Shown here: one piece after another, positions 51,392 to 59,228 of the stretch
Layout: each line of letters opens with the position of its first letter
Position numbering within the stretch: the first letter of the stretch is position 1
Position numbers and translations under genes: made by a program
The notes under the pieces: generated by a model
Databases searched by the model: none
Told to the model about the DNA's origin: nothing
Seen by the model: only the letters and a program-made list of their open reading frames with translations
Source of the DNA: a virus
Reading direction: 5' to 3' (one strand)
Virus record (IMG/VR): IMGVR_UViG_3300042516_001671
Span: 31,468-95,467 of that record
Length of the DNA: 64,000 nt

Positions 51392-51609
51392 AAGACACCG
51401 GAGGACCGGCGTTTCCCGTGAAGACGGCGATGCTCGATTGCACGCAGACCGGCATGACCCTGCGCGACTACTTTGCGGCGAAGGTGATGGAAGGGATTTG
51501 GACAAACAGTGAGATTCTTGCGACTTTGAAACGCGGGCAAGAGTCGAAAGAAATTGCTATGTTAGCCTATGAGCAGGCCGACGCCATGCTGAAAGCGAGG
51601 CAACCATGA
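51388..51609 (+). CDS. GGPAFP-family phage protein
   Basis: 73 residues. It begins KDTGGPAFPV, with GMTLRDYFAAKVMEGI in the middle and AYEQADAMLKAR at the end, the signature of a small phage family (GGPAFP/MTLRDYFA) of unknown function. ATGA overlaps at both ends. Confidence 0.8.
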   Translation: MKDTGGPAFPVKTAMLDCTQTGMTLRDYFAAKVMEGIWTNSEILATLKRGQESKEIAMLAYEQADAMLKARQP

Positions 51610-51851
51610 CCACCGAAGACAAAATCCGCCGAGTGCTGCACCCCGAGGCGCACGAACCCATGCCGTACAACCCGCGCCTGGGGGTGGGCTGGGACCAGCA
51701 GGGCAGGCATCCGCAGGCTGCGGAGCCGTGCGTCGATCTTGATGAACTGGGCGTGCGGTTGCCCGAGCCCGATCCGTGGTGGCCCTACATCCTGGGCGCA
51801 GTGGCGGGACTGCTGGCGCTGGTGCTGGTGTTTGCGCCGTTGGGGAGGTGA
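51606..51851 (+). CDS. small C-terminally anchored membrane protein, copy 2
   Basis: 81 residues. IRRVLHPEAHEPMPYNPRLG and PWWPYILGAVAGLLALVLVF, clearly paralogous to the first gene of the window (15-263). One TM helix at the C-terminus. The next gene follows after one nt. Confidence 0.8.
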   Translation: MTTEDKIRRVLHPEAHEPMPYNPRLGVGWDQQGRHPQAAEPCVDLDELGVRLPEPDPWWPYILGAVAGLLALVLVFAPLGR

Positions 51852-51852
51852 G

Positions 51853-52059
51853 ATGAAACTCACACCATGGTTCCCCGGCAGCGTCAAGCCGGTGCGGGTT
51901 GGCGTGTACGAGCGAGAGTACGGAAACGGCTGGCATAGCTACAACTACTGGAACGGCAAGGCATGGTCCAGCCCAAGCCCGGTTCCCAAAGGAGCTGAGA
52001 TTTTCAAATCCTTTCGCAGTGCGTACCAAAACGTCCGTTGGCGCGGGGTGATGAAATGA
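51853..52059 (+). CDS. LTPWF-family small phage protein, copy 2
   Basis: 68 residues. KLTPWFPGSVKPVRVGVYER and YNYWNGKAWSSP, ending NVRWRGVMK. Paralogue of 3731-3964. Start chosen one nt after the upstream stop. Confidence 0.75.
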   Translation: MKLTPWFPGSVKPVRVGVYEREYGNGWHSYNYWNGKAWSSPSPVPKGAEIFKSFRSAYQNVRWRGVMK

Positions 52060-52103
52060 ACGACCTACGAACCGCCGCCGCCATCCGCGCCCGCACCCCA
52101 TGA
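52056..52103 (+). pseudogene. 15-codon remnant of an IRARG-type early gene
   Basis: Reads MNDLRTAAAIRARTP. Start and stop overlap both neighbours (ATGA). It looks like the start of a small early gene joined to the AAAIRARG end seen in the gene at 2735-3028, as if the middle was deleted in frame. A real micro-peptide or a coupling leader is the alternative. Confidence 0.4.
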
Positions 52104-52321
52104 AATGCCCCATCTGCAGCACCTGGGCCATCAGGCTGGAAACGCGCAGCAATGCTACGCACAACACCGTTCGCCGCCGCTACGAATGCGGCTACACGCA
52201 CCGATTCAGCAGCGTCGAGCGCGTGGTGGCGTCCGTCAGTACGACCAGATCGTCGGCTCCTGCCGCAGATCAAGGTGCAGAAACCGACCCGCACCCTTCT
52301 GCTGGACGCCGATCCCCGTGA
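52100..52321 (+). CDS. zinc-ribbon protein, copy 2
   Basis: 73 residues. CPIC near the start, LETRSNATHNTVRRRYEC, HRFSSVE. Only one CxxC is intact; the second knuckle has a single Cys (YECGYTHRF), so zinc binding may be changed. The last 28 residues run antisense over the M15 endolysin gene. Related to 4096-4278. Confidence 0.6.
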   Translation: MKCPICSTWAIRLETRSNATHNTVRRRYECGYTHRFSSVERVVASVSTTRSSAPAADQGAETDPHPSAGRRSP

Positions 52322-52598
52322 ACCCGAGCCCGAGCGCCAGGCGCAGCAGATCAACGGCGTCGCCGTCCTGCACCCCGAGGTCTGCCGCCAAGCCGGTGGC
52401 GTGCATCCCGGGGTGCGCCTTGGCTTTCTCGATGGGGTGGTCGGGGCACCGATAGCCGCTTGTCACGCGCAGGGGCTTGCCGTACTGGTGACGCAGCGCC
52501 TGCAGCTTCTCCATGAACTCGGGCTGCATCTGCTGCCGGCCGCAGTGGCGGCAGCGGAATTCGGCTTCGGTGAAGTTGGGGTAACGCGACCAGTCCAT
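52236..52598 (-). CDS. endolysin, M15 peptidase (VanY-type)
   Basis: 120 residues. The zinc-site residues are His66 and Asp73 in HATGLAAD and His108 in FLHLDL; SGYRCPDHP (47-55) is the conserved loop. A CRHC pair lies at residues 16-19. The family cleaves peptidoglycan peptides (L-Ala-D-Glu or D-Ala-D-Ala type). No signal peptide. Last gene of the second late run; chemically different from the GH24 lysozyme at 23381-23908. Confidence 0.9.
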   Translation of the reverse strand: MDWSRYPNFTEAEFRCRHCGRQQMQPEFMEKLQALRHQYGKPLRVTSGYRCPDHPIEKAKAHPGMHATGLAADLGVQDGDAVDLLRLALGLGFTGIGVQQKGAGRFLHLDLRQEPTIWSY

Positions 52599-52611
52599 GC
52601 CGATCAGCCTG

Positions 52612-52782
52612 TTACTGCTGCTTGCGCTTATCCCACACGCTCCAGCCCACGCCCGCCGCGGCCGCAGCGCCGCCGACGATGGCGTTCACGGTGTCGCCGT
52701 CCACGCCCCACTTGACGGCAAAGCCGCCGGCAATCGCCGTCAGGATGTGACGCACCAGCGCCTGAATGATCATCGCGTTCAT
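52612..52782 (-). CDS. holin, Pam3 gp28-like
   Basis: 56 residues. MNAMIIQALVRHILTAIAGG, then TVNAIVGGAAAAAAGVGWSV-like region and WDKRKQQ. Two short hydrophobic segments and the G-W-S-V-W-D-K-R end fit the Pam3 gp28 holin family (recalled). It lies directly upstream of the M15 endolysin, with GGAGTACCC before the ATG. Confidence 0.7.
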   Translation of the reverse strand: MNAMIIQALVRHILTAIAGGFAVKWGVDGDTVNAIVGGAAAAAGVGWSVWDKRKQQ

Positions 52783-52791
52783 TGGGTACTC

Positions 52792-53064
52792 CTACAGGGG
52801 CCGTGGTTCCTTGAAGGCCGACGCGGGCACGGCCCAACAGCCCCCGTCAAACCACGCTATCGTAACCCGGCCGTCAGGGCGCAGCGTCCAGCAGCCAGAC
52901 AGGCGCTCGCGGCCCTTGTACAGCAACGCCCACAGCGCACCCCGCTGGCACGGGCCAGCCTCGTCGTGCAGTTCAAGGCGCTCGTCATTTGCCACGATTT
53001 CCGCCACCACAGCGGCCTGCGCCGGCAGCGCCAGCAGCAGAGCCAGTGTGGCGGCTCGGGTCAC
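52792..53064 (-). CDS. exported small protein of lysis cassette, copy 2
   Basis: 90 residues from a GTG overlapping the upstream stop (GTGA). Signal peptide TRAATLALLLALPAQAAV; Cys pair in GPC and GCW; ends CWAVPASAFKEPRPL. It has the same length and plan as 24809-25081. The choice of GTG rests on this length match and the signal peptide. Confidence 0.7.
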   Translation of the reverse strand: MTRAATLALLLALPAQAAVVAEIVANDERLELHDEAGPCQRGALWALLYKGRERLSGCWTLRPDGRVTIAWFDGGCWAVPASAFKEPRPL

Positions 53065-53267
53065 TTGCTGCCCCAGTGCGTAGCCACCCACGACACGGCA
53101 CCGCCCAGCATGGATGCGATGGTCATGCCGGCCCACAGGCCACCCTTGGACTTGTTGGCCATCTCCAGCAGCGTGCGAATGTCAGTCTGCATGGCCGTCA
53201 CCTGGTTGCGTAGCGACGTGACCTCGGCTTCCAAGCGGCCGAATTCTCGGGGGTCGATCTCGGTCAT
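53061..53267 (-). CDS. XhlA-like single-TM lysis protein
   Basis: 68 residues. An N-terminal coiled coil (EFGRLEAEVTSLRNQVTAMQ) is followed by a C-terminal TM (GLWAGMTIASMLGGAVSWVA) and a basic tail. This is the plan of XhlA-type haemolysin/holin accessory proteins. In the second lysis cluster. Confidence 0.65.
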   Translation of the reverse strand: MTEIDPREFGRLEAEVTSLRNQVTAMQTDIRTLLEMANKSKGGLWAGMTIASMLGGAVSWVATHWGSK

Positions 53268-56110
53268 GGTACTGCGAGGGCGTTGGTGGATTGGGGAGCG
53301 AGAGTGTTGGAGCGTGACGGCTCGGCGCCGGAAATTCTGACGGCCTGAGCCCCAGCGCGGCTGATGATTCCAGGCCCCTTGGCTTGCGCCGTGGCCCGCA
53401 TCTGCGCCCTTTCTAGCGCAGCAATCGCGGCATCCGGGTCTTTGTACATGAGCGTGACCAGTTCTGCGGCAGCGCGGCGGTTGATTCGTCCTTCAAGGTT
53501 GACCCAAGTATTGCGGGCAACAGTTGCTGCGCGGCTGAGAAGCTGCGGAAACTTGCGCGCAGACACTGCACCCTGCTCAGCGGCCTCCGTGGCAAGCTCG
53601 GAAACATCGGGCGCTGCTGTGGCGCGGCCTTGCCTTGACAAAGCCGCCGCAGCCTCTGCGCGCTTGATGTCCTTGGCCACCAGCGACAGGTCGGTCAATT
53701 GCTGCGGCGTGAAGCCTTGCGTGCGCGTGAACACGACGCCCTGCACATCCTTTCCAAACACCTGCAGACTCTTGGCTTGCTTGGCAACTTCTTGACCAAA
53801 CTGCGCTTGTTGCAGCAAATCATCATAGGTGCCCTTGCCCAAAGCAATACGGGCTGTGGCGGCGTTCTTGGTCAAGAACGACACCGCAGCATCTGCATCA
53901 CCAGCCTTCAGCGGCGCAAGCGCCCTATCTGCAACCTCGCGGGCCAGCGCAGCTTGAGCGTCCGAGCCAATTCTGCGGCGCACCATGTCCATGTTGCCGG
54001 GGCTCTGCAGCGCATAGTCCACCACCTCACCTGCAGTGCGCTTGCCCACCTCTTTGCCAATAGACTCAATCCGCTTGAACGCGCCCGCAGCCTTGCCAGC
54101 GTCGGCTTGCACTTGCGTCAGTCGTTGGCGCAGGTCGCCGCCAACCATGTCAATCTGACGGCCGTACTTTTGCAGGAAGTTCGCTGCCGCATCGGGGCGA
54201 ACAACCTTTGTGGCAGGGTCAACAATTTCGCGCCGGAACAGGTCTTCAATGCCTTGCGCCAGTGATTGCCTTGCCGTCGGGTCGTGGCCAATGGCCGCCA
54301 GTAGATCGCGGGCGCCGGTTTCAGTCTGCAACACGGTCTTGGCGATGTTTTCGTCAGCCAAAAGCGGCGTCCTGCTACCGCCCTCGCGGTACAACTTGCT
54401 GGCGGTGCCGGTGTAAAACCGTTCGGCAACTTGGGTGGCGTGCGCCTGCTTGGCCGCAATGTAGGCAGCTTTGGCCTCGTCGCTCAGGCCGCTTTTTGCA
54501 ATCGCTGCATCCAACTCGGCGCGCATCTTGTTGATGTTGGCGCGGGCAATGTTGGAGGCAGAGTCTGTGGAGCCCTTCAGCGCGGCGTAGTCGATGTTCA
54601 GGGCCTGCCCGAGCGCGGAGGCTTGCTCCAAAGTGACGTTTGGCGGCAGCGGCTCAGGCTGCTGAACCATGATGCGCTTGGACACTTCGCCCCGGCCCAA
54701 AGGCGCAGGCGGCGCGACCTTGGCCCCGTATAGTTGCAACACTTTGGCGGTTTCGGGCGCAAGACCTTTGAGTTCCTGTAGGGGCTGGTCGCGCAGAACC
54801 CCAGCACGCTCCACAACTCCCGCAAACGGAATCACCGGCTCACCGCCGGCAAGCTGAAACGCCTTGGTATATTGCGCAGTAACGCGCCCGCGCGCCTGCT
54901 GAAGTTGCCCCTCTACCGCATCAGACAAAACGCCGCCGATGCGAATTTGCGACACATCCGGCAACGCGCTGGCAACAGCCGTCTGCGCGTCTGCGGCCTC
55001 TTTGCGCGCCTGCGCCAGGCCCTGCATCAGTTGATCACGCACGGCCCGCAGTTGCACTTGAGCCTCTGGGCGCAACGCGCCGGCCTGCTGTTGCAACTGC
55101 TGCTCAACCCGCTGAAGCTGACCCTGCAGTGCCCCAACGCGCTCCTGCGCCGCAGCGTAAATTTGCCGGTTCGCTTCAGGCGAAGAAGACGCCAAGCGCG
55201 TTTCCATTGCCGCTATCGTTGGCGTGGCTGCGCCGCCTTCGACCAAACGCTCAGTCAGCGTCGGCCGGAAGCCCGGCGTCGTTTCCATTCCCTGCGTTGC
55301 GCGCAAGGCATTGATGGCCTGCTGCGCGTCGCCGCCCAACGCGCCCAGCATGGCGTTTCTGGCGGTGCTGGATGGGTCAAATAGCGGCTGAATGGCCGCG
55401 CGGTTGATGCCGCTCGCCGCGGCTTTGATTGGCCCAAGGACAGCCGGCAACCCGGCGCCAAGCATCATTGATGTTGCCGTGTCTTCGGGGCTTATCAGCG
55501 CGCCGCTAGCGCCACCAACTGCTGCGCCGCCACCAAGCCGCGCTGCTGCACCACTCAGCGCCGTGGGCGCCGCTGTGGGCGTCATGCCGCCAAACTTCAG
55601 CGCCTCAACAATAGGCACTCCTGCGCCCATAGCTCGCGCCCCGCCGGCCATGGCGGGGCCGACGCCCATGGTGCCGGCAACTTCGCCAACAAGCTTGCCG
55701 CCACGGAACGCCAGGCTTTCTGGATCGGCTCCAACCAAAGACTGCAGGCCGGCAGAAATGTCTTGCCCGCGCTGCGCTACGCGGGGCAAAAACGTGGCTG
55801 CCGGCGCGCCGCCCATAGACTCGGGCATTGCCGTTCTGCTGGCCTCAACCAACACCGAGCCGATAGACCCCGCGCCGCGCACTGCGCCGGCAGGAATGTC
55901 AACCAAGGGGTTGCTGCGCGGCCCCGGAAGCTGTTCTGGCGGAACGGGATACGGCCCAGCGCCCGGGATCTGCCCCGGGGGCGCTGCGGGCGCGGTTTGT
56001 TGCGGCGCCGCAATCTGGCGGGCATAGGTTGCCAAGTCGGAATCCGACAACGGACGTGCGGATTCAATGTCGTAGGTCTTGCCGCCGATTTCGAGCGTGT
56101 ACTTGGGCAT
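53264..56110 (-). CDS. large internal/ejection virion protein
   Basis: 948 residues. The N-terminal module MPKYTLEIGGKTYDIESARP is equivalent to that of the polyvalent protein at 6068-13963. Next comes a Gly/Ala/Pro-rich region with hydrophobic stretches (about 110-250), then coiled-coil helices (310-400, 570-640) and a helical C-terminus. Unlike the first module it lacks visible ParB, peptidase or ART motifs. Probably ejected with DNA or part of the head core. Confidence 0.65.
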   Translation of the reverse strand: MPKYTLEIGGKTYDIESARPLSDSDLATYARQIAAPQQTAPAAPPGQIPGAGPYPVPPEQLPGPRSNPLVDIPAGAVRGAGSIGSVLVEASRTAMPESMGGAPAATFLPRVAQRGQDISAGLQSLVGADPESLAFRGGKLVGEVAGTMGVGPAMAGGARAMGAGVPIVEALKFGGMTPTAAPTALSGAAARLGGGAAVGGASGALISPEDTATSMMLGAGLPAVLGPIKAAASGINRAAIQPLFDPSSTARNAMLGALGGDAQQAINALRATQGMETTPGFRPTLTERLVEGGAATPTIAAMETRLASSSPEANRQIYAAAQERVGALQGQLQRVEQQLQQQAGALRPEAQVQLRAVRDQLMQGLAQARKEAADAQTAVASALPDVSQIRIGGVLSDAVEGQLQQARGRVTAQYTKAFQLAGGEPVIPFAGVVERAGVLRDQPLQELKGLAPETAKVLQLYGAKVAPPAPLGRGEVSKRIMVQQPEPLPPNVTLEQASALGQALNIDYAALKGSTDSASNIARANINKMRAELDAAIAKSGLSDEAKAAYIAAKQAHATQVAERFYTGTASKLYREGGSRTPLLADENIAKTVLQTETGARDLLAAIGHDPTARQSLAQGIEDLFRREIVDPATKVVRPDAAANFLQKYGRQIDMVGGDLRQRLTQVQADAGKAAGAFKRIESIGKEVGKRTAGEVVDYALQSPGNMDMVRRRIGSDAQAALAREVADRALAPLKAGDADAAVSFLTKNAATARIALGKGTYDDLLQQAQFGQEVAKQAKSLQVFGKDVQGVVFTRTQGFTPQQLTDLSLVAKDIKRAEAAAALSRQGRATAAPDVSELATEAAEQGAVSARKFPQLLSRAATVARNTWVNLEGRINRRAAAELVTLMYKDPDAAIAALERAQMRATAQAKGPGIISRAGAQAVRISGAEPSRSNTLAPQSTNALAVP

Positions 56111-57477
56111 TACGGCCTCTCAGTCACGAAGACTCCGGGGGCGATTTCTCGGCGAGCGCCGCCAGTGCGAGCAGGCGCCGCAGCGCCCGGGCGCGTCGCG
56201 GCAGCGGGAGCCGCAGCAGGGGCGGCGGCGCCGGGAGATGATTGCCGCCCAGTTGCCGCGTCTTCTCGTTCCTGTTGGCCGCGAACAGAAGCAATGACCT
56301 GATCGAGTCTTCCGAGCGTTTCGCGCACAGTCTGAATTGATTGGCCAACATTTGTCATAGCATCCAACCAGTTTTGCAACTCTCGGTTGGAGTCCATGGT
56401 CTTGGACGATGCGCCAGTGATTGCGGCGATGTGCCGAATCAATCTGAATTTTGAGTTTGCAATGTTGTCGCGCAGGGTTTGCGCCTGCGTTCCAATTGCT
56501 CGCTCTGCTGTTTGGCCAACACCAGTGGCGCGGGCCGCAGCAATGACGTTTTCGCCGGCAGTTCGCCCGGTGCTAACCATGGCTTTCTGCTTTTCTAGAT
56601 CCTCGTAATAACCGAGAACCGTAGCCAATTCTTCAGAAAGCGTTTGCCTTGCGTTGCCCTGTTCTTCAAGACGTTGCTGTTGCAGGGCCGTCAAAGGGCG
56701 AGGCGCTGCGCCGCTAGGTGCGCCACCCGCTCCCCCGCCGGTTTTTTCTGGCGCAAGCAGCCACTTTTTGTCCACAGTGTCGTACAAGGTGCCGCCGACC
56801 GTAATGTAGCGATTACGTCCTTGCGGGGCTGGGGCAGCGGGCGCAGCAGCCCCCGTTGCTGCCGGCGCCTCTGCCGCAGCAGGCATATCAACGTACGCCC
56901 CGGTTTGTGTGTCAAACATGCGCCCTTGGCCCGCAGAAATGTACCTCTGGGCGCCAGTGCGCTCTTTGAACCGCTCCGCAGGCGCCAGCACCTGAGTCCG
57001 CAGCCATTCGCCAAACTGCGCGGGATCATCCGGCACGCCGGCCATGGCCTGCTCGGGAGTAGTGAAGCGCCCAATGGCCTTGGACACCAACGGATCTTGG
57101 AACCCCAGCGCCAACACGCCGCGGGCCTGTTGCGCATTTTGAGTGCGGCCGAGGGCGCTCATAAATTGCCCCATGGCGGCCTCAACTTCTTTTTGCTGCA
57201 CGCCCCGCGTTTGCGCCGCAACCTGCTGGCCGTATTGGATCTGCTGCATTGCCCGCGCACCGGGTGCGCCAAACTGAGCCAGCCCTTCAGGGGCTCCACC
57301 GCCGCGCACGTACTCAGCAAGCGCGTTCTCCTGCTCGCGGGACGCCCGCGCTGCCTGCAGCGCCTCCATCTGATTCGCCGCCTGCGCCGCCTGCAGCAGC
57401 ATATTCACCCTGTCGGGCGACTTGAACTGGATGGGCTGGAACGTAGCCTGGCGGATGATGCTGGTGTCGAGTGGCAT
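56110..57477 (-). CDS. internal virion protein, Ala/Gln-rich
   Basis: 455 residues; ATG one nt after the upstream stop, chosen over a longer frame. Helical N-terminal region (MLLQAAQAANQMEALQAARA), a short repeated beta motif (RYISAGQGRMFDTQTGAYVD and RYITVGGTLYDTVDKKW), then coiled-coil helices and an Ala/Pro tail. Equivalent in place to 13966-15612, with little obvious similarity. Confidence 0.65.
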   Translation of the reverse strand: MPLDTSIIRQATFQPIQFKSPDRVNMLLQAAQAANQMEALQAARASREQENALAEYVRGGGAPEGLAQFGAPGARAMQQIQYGQQVAAQTRGVQQKEVEAAMGQFMSALGRTQNAQQARGVLALGFQDPLVSKAIGRFTTPEQAMAGVPDDPAQFGEWLRTQVLAPAERFKERTGAQRYISAGQGRMFDTQTGAYVDMPAAAEAPAATGAAAPAAPAPQGRNRYITVGGTLYDTVDKKWLLAPEKTGGGAGGAPSGAAPRPLTALQQQRLEEQGNARQTLSEELATVLGYYEDLEKQKAMVSTGRTAGENVIAAARATGVGQTAERAIGTQAQTLRDNIANSKFRLIRHIAAITGASSKTMDSNRELQNWLDAMTNVGQSIQTVRETLGRLDQVIASVRGQQEREDAATGRQSSPGAAAPAAAPAAATRPGAAAPARTGGARREIAPGVFVTERP

Positions 57478-57478
57478 A

Positions 57479-59224
57479 TCAGCCTCCAACGCGGCCGAAG
57501 ATGTCGCGGAACAGTTGCTCTTGCTGCCTGCCGCGAGTGTAATCGCCAACGGCGCCCGCGACGCCTGCCAGCGCGTTCCCGTAGGACGACATGCGCCCGA
57601 TGCGCCCTTGCGCCAACGCGTTCGCCTGCTGCAGCCCCAGTTCGCCCGCCTGTGAGGCATAGTTCTGCCCCGCAGTGCCCGCTTGCGTCGTGGCCGTCTG
57701 CCCCAGCCCTGCGATGTTCGCCAGCCGGTTGTAGGCGTTCCCGTACTCCTGCGAGGCCAGATCCTGCGCGTACCGCTGGCCCGCCTTCAGCGCCCCGCCA
57801 GACAGCATGTTGCCCCGGGCGGCCTGCACGCGCTCCAGCGCCTTCATGCCCTCCCCCAGACGGAATGCGTAGCCAGGCTCGGGGAGGACTTCACCGCGGG
57901 TGAGCTTGCCGAGGGCGTTGACGCCGGCCTCGTAGTAGGGCTTGCCAAGCTCCAGCGACTTCTCGTACATCTCCCGCTGAAGCTGCAGAGCCCTATCCGC
58001 CGCCGCCGCCTGCGTCTCTGCGGCTTTTTCTGCGGCGTTTGCCCCGGCGATCCCGCCCACCACGTTGCTCACGCCGCTGACGATGGCCGCGCCTGCGGGG
58101 CTGGCCACGAAGTCGATGGCTTTGTCGAGGAATGGGATGCCGGTCATGGCAGCGCCCGCGCCCGTAGCCAGAGCCGCCGTAGTTGAGCCCATGGCCGAGC
58201 CGAGGGCGCCTGGTGTCGTGCCGGCTTGCAGGGAGCCGCCAAGGGCCTGCAATGCTGCACCGCCACCAGTTGCTCCGGCAGCCGCAGGGGCCAGCGCAGC
58301 CATGCCCGCGTCCACACCCATGCCGGCAGCAAACGCCGGGTCAACCGGCACGCCAGCCAACGCTTCAATGCCCGTCAGCGCGTTCAAGCCGCCGCCCGCG
58401 CCCGCGCCCGCAGTCAAATACGGCTCGCCGGCAAACGTGATGGGCTGCAACTGCGTCATGGGACTCAGTTGCATGGCGTTTGCCGCATCGGTCAACTGCG
58501 CGGCGGGGGTTGTCACGGAGGCCACCGGTTCCGCAAGCGTGTTGAGCGTTACGTCGGAATACGGGTAGTTTTTGATTGGGTGAAATTGCTCTCCAAACAG
58601 GCCCGTCTCTGTCCCGGGCGCCATTGAAACGTCCGTGTACATTGCGCCCGCGCCTTCGGCACCAAGCGCCGGTGGCTGGCTGACCTGCCCCATCGTCCCC
58701 GTAGGAATGTTCGCCAGCTCGGCCGCACTCAACTGCCCGCCGCCAGACAGTGCGTTGGTCAGCCCCTCCAGACGAGGCCCAAGGAAGTTCACCGCGCCAT
58801 AGGCGGCAAACGACGGCAAGACAAACTCTTTGAAAAACTCGCCGAACCCCGCAGCCTTTACTGGCCGCTGAGCGACAACTTCACCTGTCGGAGTTTTCAG
58901 GCCAACGGTCTGGTTGTCTTTGTCAATCTGGTCGCCCTTGGTGACAAAGTCGTAGCCTTCGGCCTTCTTTTGAGCGATGAACTGCTCAAATTCAGGCGCC
59001 GGCACGTTGACAAGACCGCCGCCGCCCTCGCCCGGGTCGGACGAAATGACTTGCGTTTCAAACGGGCCGCTGTAGCCAAGCGAGCGAGCTACGCTCTGCC
59101 AAAGCTCAGGCGTCTGCAGGCCGCGAATGGTGCTGGTGTACGGGTTTTCTTCGCCAAATTCACCTTGGTAGGTGAACTGATTGAAGTACGGGTCAGACGC
59201 CGAAATCCACTGAGGCTTTGCCAT
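57479..59224 (-). CDS. tail/internal virion protein, short version of 889-residue protein
   Basis: 581 residues; ATG (MAKPQWISASDPYFNQF) chosen over a frame starting upstream. IAQKKAEGYDFVTKGDQ and TGEVVAQRP, FFKEFVLPSFA match the N-terminal part of the protein at 17211-19880. It lacks the Pro/Glu arm and has an Ala/Gly region plus a helical Q/A-rich C-terminus (AAETQAAAADRALQLQREMY). Probable internal or ejection protein. Confidence 0.7.
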   Translation of the reverse strand: MAKPQWISASDPYFNQFTYQGEFGEENPYTSTIRGLQTPELWQSVARSLGYSGPFETQVISSDPGEGGGGLVNVPAPEFEQFIAQKKAEGYDFVTKGDQIDKDNQTVGLKTPTGEVVAQRPVKAAGFGEFFKEFVLPSFAAYGAVNFLGPRLEGLTNALSGGGQLSAAELANIPTGTMGQVSQPPALGAEGAGAMYTDVSMAPGTETGLFGEQFHPIKNYPYSDVTLNTLAEPVASVTTPAAQLTDAANAMQLSPMTQLQPITFAGEPYLTAGAGAGGGLNALTGIEALAGVPVDPAFAAGMGVDAGMAALAPAAAGATGGGAALQALGGSLQAGTTPGALGSAMGSTTAALATGAGAAMTGIPFLDKAIDFVASPAGAAIVSGVSNVVGGIAGANAAEKAAETQAAAADRALQLQREMYEKSLELGKPYYEAGVNALGKLTRGEVLPEPGYAFRLGEGMKALERVQAARGNMLSGGALKAGQRYAQDLASQEYGNAYNRLANIAGLGQTATTQAGTAGQNYASQAGELGLQQANALAQGRIGRMSSYGNALAGVAGAVGDYTRGRQQEQLFRDIFGRVGG

Positions 59225-59228
59225 GTTC

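Noticed and set aside
50250-51505. Long frames across the pentanucleotide array on both strands
   Set aside because: Open only because GGCNN repeats lack stop codons; the peptides are low-complexity (for example ALPCRALPC-type).
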